Positions 43,737 to 55,943 are shown, numbered from the stretch's first letter. The stretch: 64,000 bases of DNA from Ophiobolus disseminans (GCA_010093685.1 MU006216.1:31265-95264); one strand, 5' to 3'. Program-made: numbers and translations. The notes: generated by a model from the sequence alone, not told the origin.

Positions 43737-44339
43737 TAAATCTGCGTAGAGGACTAATTATGAGCGCGCTGTTGTCCCGCTTGCACTTGTCCTGTTTGTA
43801 GCTGTCTCATTCCCGTACTTTGTCCGCGTCGAGCGTCGACAGTTCCTCTGCTTCATCGTCCTGGACACAGGCTGCACGGTAGCCGGGCTCGCGTCTATTC
43901 GATTGCATGACGGATGCGCGCGTCTAATTCGGATGAGCGATGCGATAGCCTAGCTGTCCCGACGCGTAGCAATACACATCCCCGCCCGTGATGTTGAGGC
44001 TGACTGGTGCGGTGCGGAAAACAGGATGTCGCGAGGTGATATGGCGCGAGCGGCCATCATGAAGCCTTCGAGTCTGCGCAAGTTCAGCAGCAATACGAGA
44101 GCAATTTTGAACGAGTTGCGAGAGACATAATACAATTATGCAAGACGCTGCGTGTCGGACTTCAAGGTTGGGAAGGGTGGCATTATCAATTCTCGTCTAA
44201 CCCACAAACAAAATTTCGCACCGAGCAAAATTCTCACCTCCCGAGGTCGCTAGATTGTCGAATACAGCACATCAAAACACAACAGCAATCTCTAGCTTCT
44301 TCCTCAAGCAACTGGCAAGCCAATCGTCTCAATGAAAAA
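43737..44339. other. Intergenic, no gene seen
   Basis: Nothing recognised between the rhamnosidase fragment and the U2 snRNA gene. Confidence 0.5.
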
Positions 44340-44532
44340 GGATTCGCGTACACTCCCGGTAGTGCGATAGGAGCGACACTGTGTGCAGTAGTATGAGCAA
44401 GCTCAGTGACCACCGCACGAGTTTCAAAAATAAATTTAATCATGAATGTTCCCGTAGGAACGTTTCAGAGATTAAACTGAAAAGAACAGATACTACACTT
44501 GATCTAAGCCAAAGTGTAGTGGGTGAAGGTCG
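44340..44532 (-). ncRNA. U2: U2 spliceosomal snRNA
   Basis: The minus strand reads TTTGGCTTAGATCAAGTGTA then GTATCTGTTCTT. It contains the invariant branch-point recognition sequence GTGTAGTA (complement of 44491-44498). AGTTTAATCTCTGA and a T-rich Sm-site-like stretch (ATTTATTTTTGA, about 44424-44436) follow. These hallmarks identify U2. The ends are estimates; stem-loop I at the 5' side is unusual in sequence and the 3' limit was set after the last plausible stem-loop. Confidence 0.85.
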
Positions 44533-45130
44533 TTATACATCTACATCCAGCTATATCGCAGCCAACTGGCAGCTTCGCATCGAGTTCGAGTTCAAATTTC
44601 GAGATCTATTGAACGATCACGCGGTTCCAAGGTTCCCTCTTACTAAAAGCAGTTCACTGAAAGCCTAATCAAACCTTGGAAGACTGCGATATTTTTGTGT
44701 AGGACTTTCCATATTCTGTAAACCAAAACTCAGAATTTATTAGGGTCGGCTTCGCTGATGTGGTTTGTGGCGTAGGCTGGATTTTAGGTTTTTCGATTTT
44801 CAAAACCTAAAGCCTCGGAGCTATAATGGATGAGTCAGCAATAAATACACCGTTACCACCGTAAGATTGTAACAGCGACGACCAGTGTGCTCGTCACGAG
44901 AAACTGCAGGCATACTCGCAATGGCGCGCGGCACAGATCTTACAAGGTCTCGTTGCCCTATCGAAGCGCCCGGCAGCTGCTACATGCCTAACACGCTTAC
45001 ACCCTGCCTAGGTAGGCCTACCTGGCGGATTTAGGCAATGCCTGTCGTGCAGCCTGTACCTTTTACTTCTCAACAGTGCTCTACATCAGCAAGCTCGCTG
45101 CATTATTGTTATCCCTATTCACACGTTTAC
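44533..45130. other. Gap between U2 and the DUF3435 gene
   Basis: No gene. It contains a perfect 14-bp palindrome AGGTAGGCCTACCT (45010-45023) about 110 bp before the recombinase start. If a Starship boundary exists it should lie here. Confidence 0.5.
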
Positions 45131-47770
45131 AATGGGAAAGCGGAAGGCCAGGACAGAGCAATTGGAACGTAAAGGTATTACGGCGGATTCACTAAACTCG
45201 AAACTGTATAGGACTGTCAAGAAGAAGCTCGCAAGATCCACTGAACGCAACTACGGAGATGCAAAGAATCTCTGGCAGGAGTAAGTCTTCGATACAGTAC
45301 AATATGCCTGCTAACATAGGCAGGTTTTGTGACTGGGCTGGCACTCCGTGCCCCCTCGCCGAGGGCGCACCCGTCCCAGAAAGCGAAACTATCAAGAGGT
45401 TCTTGACTTGGTGGGCTGGAAGCTCCACTGGCAAGATTGAAGATAACGTCTCAGTCACTTCGGCCGAAGTTACATGGGCTCGGTATCAAGCAGTGATCTT
45501 TCGAGAAACAGGTCATCGAGTTCCTCGGAAAACAAACGAAGATATACTCGCAGTAAGTCTATGATAGCACTGTGCAGGATAAGGACTGATGGAAACAGTG
45601 GATACGAACAGATCTTTAGAGAGAACATAATCTCTCACTGCTTAAGAAAGACAAAGGTCTTTGTGACATTGTGGTCCACGAACACCTTGCAGCCCAGTTG
45701 TTATGTCACGACATAGACGAATTTCCATGGGAGCGGGATCGTGTGCAGATGTTGTTCATTCTGCAACTTCACATGTTCAGTGGCGGTAGACCTAGCGCTT
45801 TCGTACCTACAGGTTATTACCCCGAGATAAACTTGACTTACGGCGACGTGGATTTTCTACTTCTGCGCGATGGCCTGGGAGTAGAAAAGTTCGCTATGGC
45901 CCTTACTCAGAGATTCAGAAAAGGAGAGAAGGAAAAGATCAACGACAAGTATGTCATTAGTGTTTGAAATGGTCCACTACTGACAGTTATGTAGCTTGCA
46001 AATTCTTTGGACTGAGGAAGAGGACGTTATGAATAGCCCGGTTCACTCCTTCCTAGCTATAGCATTCGCTGACCAAGCTTTTGAAGCTCTATCCTGCCGC
46101 GACGACCTACAAAAGCAGACACTCGGCACTGAGCAGCTCAAATCCTTTCCATTCAAGGAAGAATTCAGGAACCAACCCTTTCTTGTCAACCAAGATGGGA
46201 CGCCCGTTCGTTACCAACGCGTATGGTACAATCTGAAGCACTTGAGTCTTCGCGCTGGCTACAATGACTACATCAGACCCTACGATATCCGTAGGGGTAC
46301 TGCAAACAAGCTAGATGGTGTGTCTCAACTTTTTCATTTAGAATTATTAGGTCTAACGTCACTACAGAGTCCCCTGAAGTGTCAGCACATGCGAGAAATC
46401 AAGTCTTTGGACACTCGCATAGAGACGTGTACAAAAGACATTACCAATCGAGCGTTTCGGCGGTGGATATTAAAGGCATTGTGCTTCGTGGTAAGTATGA
46501 CGAAGGCTTCACTGCTATTGCTCTTCGACGCAAGCGTCGACTACAAAGACTTCCCTCGCGACTTCCGTCTCGACTGAACTAGGGATATCTCCACGCATTC
46601 GAGGAAGCTGTTGCCCACGGAGGGCAAACAAAGGATCAGGCAGGGAAGCGCTTGCGGAAAATAGCATGGGTGAAGTTTCGTGCGACTTGGAAGCAGTCCT
46701 ATGACATAGTCCTTGCGCCCCTTCCGCCGGTGGGGTCGAAAATCCCCGATTCGATAGAGAAGCTCGGTGATCTCGATGATCTTACGACGATAAGCCGCAT
46801 CATGTCACGATATGACAAACATCGAAAGGTCATGAGTGAAACAGCGATAAACCCTGGTGGTTCCCTCTGTCGTTCCATCGCTCTTGATAGTATGACCAGC
46901 TTAGCAGCTCGTGACTACAAGCACCCTGCCATATGGTATGTCGGAGAAGATCCGAAAGAAGGCCTACACGGAGGGCTCGTTTGCCGGTTCTGCCCCTCGG
47001 GTCTTGAATAGTGAGCTGACAAAATTCGCTATTTGTAGTAACGTTTCTATACTAACGTTCTGTTCAGCAAAGATTTCAAAGTACAACAGCTCCACTTACG
47101 AAAATGCGCTGCTAGAGTGAAGACTATTTCTTTAGAAAGGAAGTGGACACTACAGTACTGCTATCGGTGTAGTATGTAGTTTAACTGCCTAGATTAATAT
47201 CGATTGCATTGTAGGTATCATCTCGAGGAAGCGGACAAATACTGCGGGATCTTGACTCTACGATTCATTGTCGTGTCTAGTGGAAGATGTCTATTCTGCC
47301 TTAGCGATAATGTACAGTGTCGATAGGGCTAATACGATTAAGTAGTAACATCTTTTACGACCTCAGACGAATTTGGCAAGCATCTACGAAAGCACATCGA
47401 AGAACTTCGTGGACTTAGTTAGCAGCTTTACCTCTGTCCCTATCCACGATGCTTAGGAGGGCTAGCGTACAACCTTGATAATCTACGTTATCACCTTTAC
47501 GATGACTATAGAATTGCTTAAGATCTTTTCAGCAAAAGCGAGCGGCTAGCTCAACGTTGCGGGTTTAGAGCAGCCCCTCCTACCGACTAGACACAGGATG
47601 ATGATTCTTTGTTTATACCTGAAGACGAACCTATAAAGCTATTAACGGCTCCAGATAAGCAAGATATCTTTGATAGCCTTGAAGGTTAGGAACTCGACAG
47701 AGAGGAACTTGACTAACCTTCGGAAACTGCAACTACAAGCAAAGGTGAGCAAATTTTCTACTTCTTCAAG
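45131..47770 (+). pseudogene. DUF3435 tyrosine recombinase (Starship captain-like), decayed
   Basis: Starts MGKRKARTEQLERKG and is followed by spliced exons (exon 1 ends LWQE, phase 2; then FCDWAGTPCPLAEG; then WIRTD). The recombinase core is recognisable: FILQLHMFSGGRPSAF, DIRRGTAN, ARNQVFGHSHRDVYKRHYQS, i.e. R...H-x-x-[R/S]...Y elements of the DUF3435/YR family. Downstream to about 47770 are relics of C2H2-like fingers (CLFC...HLRKH, CPYPRC...LRYHLYDD) and SLFIPEDEPIKLL. In-frame TAG codons at 45617 and 46580 and several TAG/TAA codons after 47000 break the frame; no TGA breaks were noted. In known Starships the captain is the first gene and moves the whole element. Confidence 0.8.
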
Positions 47771-49519
47771 CCTTAGTTGCTAACTCACAAGCACGCAACC
47801 TAGTTCTAGGTCTACACATTAGTAAACACCGTGTGCGAAAATGTTTTAGAGAGCAATACTTAGCAAGTAATATTATTAAGCTAGCTCAAATGCAGGGAAG
47901 CTTCCGCGTGGAAACAGTAGAGGGGTAGTGCTCTTAATTAGAATGTTTTTTTATCAGGAACAGCGCGCAAAACGGCGTCACCAAATCTACTAAGATCTTG
48001 CCCTAATTATCTTCGCTACAATGTGAACAGAAGTGTAGTGTTAGGGTACAGTTACGTATAATGTTTTATTAGAGCATAATGCCAGCATATAACTAGCGAG
48101 ATAGATAGAGAAGCATGAGTAGAATTGATATTTCTTCGTGCCGATTGATGTCTGTGCCCGTGATTACTCTTAAGTGTTGTTCAATACACGCAAATAATGG
48201 TCATTTCGCAGGATGATCAAGACTAGATAGTTACATGCATCTTGAGCTACGGAAGGGCAAGGCGCAGCAGTTAGTGCATAGTGCTTTAGCAGGGCACTCT
48301 AGAACGGGCGGCTACGTACCGAGCTTAGAAGCTAATACTGCTTAAGGCATTAGTATAATGTGACGAATACAAGCGCCGCATAACTGTTAATACGAGAGGC
48401 TAAATATAGTAAGGCTCACTTGTCTGTTATCGGTGCTGAGCGAGCCTAGTAAGATGTTATCCTACCGATCCTCTAGTCTACATAAGACGAACGTCCGCTA
48501 GTTGTTTGCATGCTTAGATTACCTTCTTTCACCTTTCGCGACCATCACATCAACCCTCCTAACGTTATCACTTAAGGCATTCTGCAAAATTTACTTCGCT
48601 ACAAGCTACTATAAACACTATAGGTACTACTCTATTACTATTCACGAGTGATTACAACTAACTTGTGCAAAGCAAAGCAAGTCTTAACACCTTCGCCGAG
48701 AGGCTTACCTCGCTGTAGCTAATGAGTGCTTAAGCGTACACGCAATTATGTGGAACTATCAGCTATAGTTAAGAATAGCAACGAATTTCTCGCCTTCGGT
48801 CGACGCGGTGGTAAAAATTAGTGCACTTAGTCAGCCACGAAAAACTTGTGGGCGCCCACCCCTACAATGACAGAGATCGAAGGCGAATCTGCCAAATTAC
48901 TCGAGGATCAAGGCGGATATAAAGCTGTTAGGGCAAGGGGTGGTTTCGTACACTAGTTGCTAGTCGAAGCGGGGCTACGGTACACGAGCTTGGCTCGTGA
49001 CGCTCCCCTTCTAATCCTAGAAGGAAGACCTATTATTATCACAAAGGGCCTACCAGAGCGGTGTCCTAGGATAGCCGCTGTAGCGGATCGACTTTTCGAC
49101 AATGAGACCTCTAAGATGTGGTATTTGATCGCTTGGAGTCCAACGACTCTGTTAGACGAGGAGTTTTTGTATTTGAAGACAAAGAGTCGTGAGTACAAGC
49201 GAGATAGCACAGGCATTTAGGTGGAGTTTGCACTAAGCTGGATTGCTGTTAACAGGCTTCGAGAAGGTGAATATAACCTGCTGCGCGAGTACTATGGGCG
49301 CGTTAGTGAGAACGCTCTTAGGACAGATCTTCGGAAGTGCGTTCACTTAGCCACCGTCCTGTCACGCTGATAGGGAAAGACGATAGGTTTACCTAACCTT
49401 TTAGCCGTAGACGCTAGGATAGGCTAGAAACAATGATTTCGTTTACTGCCTAAAATGGTGGCCTACTTTCGTTTTGATGTTTGGGCTCGACTGTCTTGCA
49501 TAGCGAGCCGCTCATCTCT
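47771..49519. other. Degraded TA-rich island with one unexplained frame
   Basis: Dense in TAG/TAA in all frames. One frame (48957-49217, MLVEAGLRYTSLARDAPL onward) is open, and past its TAG continues to about 49370 with VEFALSWIAVNRLREGEYN. It looks like coding DNA with a nonsense change. The protein family is not recognised. Confidence 0.4.
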
Positions 49520-49970
49520 CTAATCACAGACTCGCCGTATAGCGTTTTGGGGCGAGTCTTTGTGTTGAAGTAAGAAGCCCTGAACCTCTGCCGGCGAGAA
49601 TGTGGAGGAGGGTAAGTGCTGCGCAAATAACTTGGCTATGTCGTCCAATTTGTGGAACTGCTGGTTTGATGTCAAGTCAATGTCGTCATGGGACAGACAA
49701 TCCATATCATCGGTATTATAAAGCTTTTCTAGGGCAAACATGCGAATATAGATATCGCGGATCTGCTCTTTCAAAGCGAGTGCAAACTCAATTTGGAAGT
49801 CAATGCGACCTGGCCGAGTCAAAGCATGATCTAATGCCTCGGGGTTATTGGCAGTCATAATTAAAATTCGTCCCTGGACATTGATTAGCTCTAGAATTAC
49901 CTGGGCGTAAAGGCTAGATAACATACTTCTTAGGAAGCCGCATACCCAACACCTCCACTATCACCACCAC
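49520..49970 (-). pseudogene. AAA-ATPase fragment, BCS1-like
   Basis: The minus-strand frame contains GRILIMTANNPEALDHALTR followed by PGRIDFQIEF, EQIRDIYIRMF and FSPAEVQGFLLQHKD. This is the arginine-finger/sensor region and C-terminal lid of BCS1-like AAA ATPases. Walker A/B and the N-terminal membrane domain are missing and the upstream side runs into degraded sequence, so it is a gene fragment. Confidence 0.75.
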
Positions 49971-50089
49971 CACCAGCTGCATTGCTGGCTACATTGTTGA
50001 CCCCAAACAAGGCAACAGGATTGACGCAGTTATGCTTATCCAAGACTGTCCCATAGGCAGCTGCCTTTATAGCAGGAACTCAGGCTGGA

Positions 50090-51796
50090 CATGTTGGCCA
50101 ACATGAAGGAGAAGTGGTTGACAAGGCTAAGGTAAAGAGGCTGCTTGCCTTAGGCATTAAGCTACACCGCAGTTAGCTCCTACCTCTACTAACTTATAAG
50201 ACCAAGCTTAAAGAACACCTAATGGGAGAGCTGTTCAAAGAAGCAGAACGCGACTATTTGGCAAGCCATCAAAAGATGGAATCATAGAGAGAAGTATCCT
50301 ATGCCTCAATCAGACTAACAGGTCACTAGGTCCTGGACTGTATGTGGGTATACACCTACAAGTTCAACAAGAATCATCAATTCCTTAAGTGCAAGGCACG
50401 CCTTGTAGTCAGAGGAGACTAACAGAGACAGATCTCTTCCCAAGACACCTATGCAGCCACCCTGGCTAGCAGATCATTTCGCATGCTTATGGCAATTGCA
50501 GCCAAGCACAACCTGGAACTTAAGCAATATGACATTACAAACGCATTTGTTCATGCCACTATAGACAGGGAAATCTACATAAGGATGCCCAAAGGATACT
50601 AGAAGACAGGTATTATCCTCAAGGTCCAAAAGGCCTTGTATGGATTGCGCATCTCACCTATGCTCTGGCAGAAGGAGTTCACAACAACTCTTAAAGACCT
50701 TGGCTTTACACGCGTCCCTCACAAGCCTTGCTGCATAATCAAGGACAGCATTATTATCTTCTTCTATGTGGATGACATTATCCTGGCCTATGCCAAACAC
50801 AAGGCCAAGGAAGCACAACAAGCAGTTAAACTCCTACAGGACAAGTATACTATGACTGGAGGAGAAGATCTCCAATGGTTCCTAGGAGTTGAGGTGATAA
50901 GAGACAGGAAGGAAGGACTTATCCATCTCTTACAAGCTGCCTATGTGGACAAAATCCACAGGCTAGTAGACAAGCATGAGCTACGCCATGATACACCTAT
51001 AAGTTCTATTGAACTCAAGCCCTCAAACTCACTGTCAACACCTGCTGAGATTAACAGATACTAACGCAAAATTGGATCACTACTCTTTGCTGCAGTCACC
51101 ACTAGACTAGACATTGCTTTTGCTACCTCACGCTTAGCACGCTTCCTCTTAAACCCATCCTAAGAGCATTACGATGCCGCAGACCGCGTCCTTCTATACC
51201 TATTAGACACAAGGTGGCTAGCACTTCAGCTTAGAGGAGGAGACACCCTTTAAGTGGCTAGTGATGCATCATTTGCAGACAACACACAAGACAGGAAAAG
51301 CTCTCAAGGCTATGCAATTAAGCTCTTCAATGGCCTTATTGCCTGGAGAGCTAGCAAGCAAGACACTGTCACTACATCCACCACTAAGGCAGAACTCCTG
51401 GCCCTATCCTAAGTAGCCAAGGAAGCTCTCTTCACATCACGCCTACTCAAGGAGCTCCAAATCCAGCTTCTATCTAACACAATCACGATTCATTGCGACA
51501 ACATGCAGACTATTGGACTAGTCACAAAAGAGATATCAAAGCTTCAAACAAAGCTTAGGCATGTGGACATCCACAACCACTAGATAAGACAGGAGGTTGC
51601 AAGTAGAAAGATTACTGTGGAATACATTCAATCATCGGACATGATAGCGGATGGCTTCACTAAGGTGTTGCCAGGCAACAAGTGGCCAAACTTCCTTCAT
51701 CAAGTTGGATTGATTAAGGTATCACTACACAAGGTGACCAAGGAGGCACAATTAGAAGAACTTCAAGCAAAACTTGAGGACCTCATCATCACCTAA
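50090..51796 (+). mobile_element. Copia retrotransposon, reverse transcriptase/RNase H remnant
   Basis: One frame runs about 570 codons: KARLVVRGD, YDITNAFVHATIDREIYIRM, KALYGLRISPMLWQKE, FFYVDDIILAY (the Y-V-D-D active site of Copia RT), VASDASFADN and TKAELLALS of RNase H, and DMIADGFTK near the end. Gag, protease and most of integrase are absent. About ten in-frame TAA/TAG codons (for example 50174, 50420, 51251) interrupt it, several at places where Gln is expected (R-G-D-x-Q, N-P-S-x-E-H, L-A-L-S-x-V). There is no TGA and no frameshift. Confidence 0.9.
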
Positions 51797-51834
51797 GGTT
51801 ACCAGCTTGCAAATACATCCAAGCTAAGGGGGTG

Positions 51835-52030
51835 TGTCAGATATCAGGGGTGCTGTGAGGCTACCAACACTGAAAGAAACAGGAGGGGCCGGCACAAGCG
51901 CCTTGGCACACTAGTACTAGATCTGACACCTGGTCAAACTCCGCACTTGACCGAGAGAACACCAGAAGACAACATCATCATCAATTCATCTGATCCATCA
52001 TCGAGGTCTAATACCTCATCAAATCTGACA
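51835..52030 (+). mobile_element. 3' LTR of the Copia remnant
   Basis: Begins TGTCAGATATC right after a purine-rich tract (CTAAGGGGGTG, the likely polypurine tract) and ends AAATCTGACA. The TGTCAGAT...ATCTGACA ends are perfect inverted repeats. The 5' LTR was not found in the window. Confidence 0.85.
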
Positions 52031-52384
52031 CTTATAGAAGGTATAAGAGAGTAATTAACAAAGTATAATGTTATTCTTAAAACAGAACTCTAAGATTTTA
52101 AGAGTCTTATAAGTTCTAAAGCTATTCTAGATAAGTATCTATAGTTTTATATTAGCCTATTGCTTAGTTTAATAGATTAAACATAAGCTTAACCTACTAT
52201 AGGCTAACGTAAGAGTTAGTAAATCTAGTATTAGAGTAAGTATATACCTAACTAGGTGTAGGATAAGTTGTCTAGTTCGCTCTGTAAGTTTTAGCAGGCT
52301 AGATTATTATAGGGTCTAGATACCTACTGTCAGCGGAAATGCATTCTACAGCAGTCACTATAGTGCGCTTAACGCGCGCCCCTC
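52031..52384. other. Very A+T/TpA-rich stretch
   Basis: Strongly enriched in TA, TTAA and CTAG, typical of heavily RIP-mutated DNA. No gene is visible. Confidence 0.6.
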
Positions 52385-52650
52385 TATAGGCTTAGGTATT
52401 GTCCTTACTAACCAGGATTTTTACCGAATTTAGCATACTTAGCATAATGCCTATCTCGTCCATGTTGTACACATTCTTAGACAGTATGTCAGGGTTTTGT
52501 AATTGCTCTCCGATCATCTCAAACTAGTACTTGACCTTATCATAGATATTATACCGGTTCCAGTCTTGCGGCCTGTTCTTCTTCGCTACGAGCTCTGGAC
52601 GGTGTCTCTCAAAGGCCTTAGCCCAATTTGGGCCGGGAGGCTTAAGTGAT
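52385..52650 (-). pseudogene. Pogo-like DDE transposase fragment
   Basis: The minus-strand frame reads RHRPELVAKKNRPQDWNRY then NIYDKVKY, a TAG, FEMIGEQLQNPDILSKNVYN and MDEIGIML. It corresponds to the start of the DDE_1 domain (N-V-Y-N-M-D-E with the first catalytic Asp). It is unlike the complete element at 61734-63903, so it belongs to a different pogo family. Confidence 0.8.
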
Positions 52651-52659
52651 CTGTCCGCT

Positions 52660-52910
52660 AAAGGTCGGTTGCGAGTGGCGCTGAACGCTATCGAGGCAGG
52701 CATGCAGCTTTTCCTGAGAACATTTCTTGTTTATTGCGACGGCGTTTCTGAGGGCCAGTACGACATGGTGCTTTCGCAGGAACTTCCACAGCTTCGCAAG
52801 GCCTGCCAGGACGTGTACCTAGCCCCCGATACCAAGAAGGGACTCCTGCGCTTCACCGTCGTTATCTGCGGCAAGCGCCACAAGACACGCTTCTACCCGA
52901 CTAATTACGT
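52660..52910 (+). pseudogene. Argonaute PIWI-domain fragment
   Basis: The frame contains VYCDGVSEGQYDMVLSQELP, LRKACQDVY and FTVVICGKRHKTRFYPT, the core of a fungal Argonaute PIWI domain including the catalytic Asp of D-G-V-S-E-G-Q. It joins the pogo fragment on the left and loses similarity after F-Y-P-T, ending at TGA 52957-52959. Only about 80 of roughly 1000 residues remain and there is no start, so it is a fragment of an RNA-silencing gene caught in the repeat island. Confidence 0.85.
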
Positions 52911-52959
52911 AGCTTTAAGAACTTGTTACACCATGTTCTTGTCCAAGAATGCGTGTTGA

Positions 52960-54110
52960 AAAAAGATATGCATCAGGTAGAGCATTCGGCCTGTGTACGA
53001 CGAAGCGACTGTCTCGTGAGACGCGTCGTTGTCATGGCTTTCGCCGCCCCGACTCTGACAACCATGATAGTCAACATATTGGCTTTCGAGAACGGGAGCT
53101 GAGATGGGCTCTGTGCGTTCTGGGAAGTCCACGGCGGCGGGACTGCATCCAAATCATTGCCGTAGACTACGCCCATAGACTTCTCGTAGCGCATGAACTC
53201 GGCCCGTGCGAGAAGCTCGTGTTGAGCTAGGAAGGAGTGTCAGATCTTGAATTACGGCGATTGGGAGGCGATGAAGCTCGGGATGTACGCCATGAGCCAT
53301 TCGGAAATCGTTGTTCTAGGTCTAGAGCGCGGCTTCGGAACGAAGATGGACATTGTTTGAGCGCTCATTGATGGTGGCACTGTTTGCGAAGGTGACGAAA
53401 ATTGGAATTGGCACCAAGGGCTCTAAATAAGAACGAGATGGGCATGTAATTAGTGGGTGAATATGACAGGGAAGTGAATCAGACGGGAAAGCAAGGTCGT
53501 TTCCACTTTCAAGAAGCTGCTCCCGAAAACGGACGAGACACTACATTAGAGTTCTACATAGTTTACCAGAACGCCGAAGGAGTTGAAGTTGCGCCTGGAG
53601 TGCATTTCCCACGGCGCTATGCATGTCGCATTGTCTCGATGTCGACCTTTTGCGGTTCTTTCTTGTCCCTCTTCTTCTCCGGTCTCAAATTCGTCCCACT
53701 GCTCGCTGCCCTCGATAAACTCGACCATCGGACCGCAAGACAGGATTATTGTGCTCGCCACTCGCCGCGTTCTTGTAGCGTCCGTTCTGCTCTCACGGAC
53801 GGCGCGACGAGGAATGAGGTCGAAGGTGTCCATCCCAAGCGCTGATGTGCGCCGTCAACGGCCGTCAACGGCCGTCACCCGTGTGCCTATTGCCCACGCG
53901 CGATGCTCCTTGTCTCTTGATGCCCTCCCGATGCGCGCTCGTTGTTGGTGCATGGAGCGAAGCCGGATCGAGTCGGTGCGGGGAGGTGGGAGCGTCGACT
54001 CGCAGGCGTGTGCCACGAGGGCGCGGGCGAGCTGCGCGAATTTCGGAGGGCTCAGGCGCCACGACATGCGCGTAAGTCTGCCATCCCGCAGGGTCTGCCG
54101 CACACGGAGC
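52960..54110. other. No gene assigned
   Basis: Several overlapping frames on both strands but none with recognisable domains. The stretch after 53840 has a short direct repeat (CGGCCGTCAA). Confidence 0.4.
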
Positions 54111-54143
54111 TGATCCATTGCTTGTCCCATCCAGCCCCTTCTC

Positions 54144-55261
54144 AGAGCCTCAACTGCCCTGGCTGCCGTGCCAGATTCGATTCCAGCAGCATCTTTCTCC
54201 GTCATCTCGAAGAGGGCGACTGCAGCGGCATCACTGCCGCCGAGTTCCATAGCCATCTAGTGCACGCCAGCTTTGTTTGCACTATCAGCAGCGCCGAGGG
54301 AAGGAAGATCTTGGGGGCCATGTTGAGGAAGGCAACGGCCCATCTTGACGACGAAACCGGAGGGGGCATTTCACTGCCAGAGAGCCTCATCGACAGTTCT
54401 GGGACCCGACCAGCAAGAGCTGGAGCCCAAAGCACCTGTGGGACCCTGTCGTCGAGCGCTACTACTGTCCATCTCTATGCCTGTAAGACTTGCCTTTGCC
54501 GTATAGATTCTGGTATTCGCTAACATGTGTGGCTGCCAGGCACGTCCTCGAGACCGCCCAAGCGTTGGCTGTGCACATTACGGATCACCACCTTCATCTC
54601 TACCTCCACTGCGGTTGCCCGCGCATACTCTCCCACCCGACACCACGCACTCACCCCCACCCTGCACCCCACGATACAGACCGCCCGAAGCACCACACAG
54701 CCGTGTCGATAGTGCAGACGGCCATGGATCTCGACAGCGTCCAGACGGACGAGACATACGAGGCCGCCCAAAAATCTGCGATGAACCGGCCGGCGCCACG
54801 CCTGGCCACTGGGCCGATGTCCGAGAGTAACCTAGCAGGTCGTCCGGAACCCAGTCTCGTCCCTGGGCAGCGAACAGGCGGATGACGATGTAAAAGATGC
54901 AACAGAATCCTTACCCGCTGAGCCCCGCCCGGTCGCTCGGCGGGTGTCCGCAGCCTTCCAGATCGGCCCTTCCCCAATGGTCCCAGTCCCAGGCGGCGAG
55001 CCGACGGATCTGTACACCAGGCTCGATGGCGACACAATTTTCTCCCCTAGTGCCGTCCCGCCCAAGGACACCATGGACGGCGTTGCTGAGGATACAGACG
55101 GCAACATTTGGGACCCTACCGCAAGTACGGCAGTCGACTACGAAGCCTCTCAGCACGGCAGCGACACGAGTGGAGCTGAACTGGGCTCTTCGCAAGACGT
55201 TCGTCTGGACAATTTTTCCTCCTTTCCAACTATTGTAAAAGGCGGCGAGGCAGGGCCCTAG
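54144..55261 (+). CDS. C2H2-type zinc-finger-like fungal protein (gene model uncertain)
   Basis: The first segment has NCPGCRARFDSSSIFLRHLE then EGDC, a C-x-x-C...H finger. After a change of frame near 54350-54390 a second segment has FWDPTSKSWSPKHLW and YYCPSLC. It is joined by an intron (GTAAGA...GCCAG, about 54482-54539) to HVLETAQALAVHITDHH and then C-G-C-P. A third frame ends NIWDPTAS...FPTIVKGGEAGP and TAG 55261. Such W-D-P-T-S-K-x-W plus C2H2 proteins are common unknowns in Pezizomycotina. The first frame change has no convincing intron, so either the model is incomplete or the gene carries an indel. Confidence 0.5.
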
Positions 55262-55943
55262 GTTGATGAGGTTCGTTCGTTCAATCAGCGCGCCGTGCGA
55301 TGCACGATCTGGCTGACTCAATCGCTTAGGCATTACCCTGCTAATATGCTTCGACACGAGCTTCCAAGATTCGGGATGCGGCAAAGGTGTGCGTAAGCAG
55401 GCAGAGCGGCAAAGTGCGCAAGCAGTACAAGCGCGCAAATTGAGGAGTTTGAGACGAGAATCGTGGATTTGGTTTGTCTCAGCTTGTGATTATGTGGCCA
55501 GGCAATCCCGCCCTTTACCATTTTCCCAGCAGTACAGTACCCTAGCCATCAATTCTCTGCGAAGGACCAAGAAAAATACCTGTGCAAGACTCCCATGACT
55601 CCATAGCTACCATTTCACTGCGGACGAGCACATCTCCATCTGTTGGCTGTTGCCGTTGCTAGATCTCTTCATTCTCCCAGTCGACGCTGCCATCGGTCTT
55701 GGCCTTCTTTACGGCCGTGAATTCTCGCACAGCCCTGTCCAGGCGTACCTACCTAACCGCCTGAGACCTGTGGACGCTCGCAGGACCCAATTATTGGACA
55801 CCATACAGAAATTATGAGTCCATGTGGTTGCGCGACAAGCACAGCAAGAGCCTAGGCATGGTCCTTCCCCTGAGATGCGTCCACAAGAAACATTCGCACT
55901 TAGGTAATACTTGTATACAAATTGCTACAATGACTCGACACTT
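55262..55943. other. Intergenic, no gene seen
   Basis: A short R/Q-rich frame near 55390-55470 may be a leftover tail exon of the preceding gene. Nothing else is seen. Confidence 0.4.
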
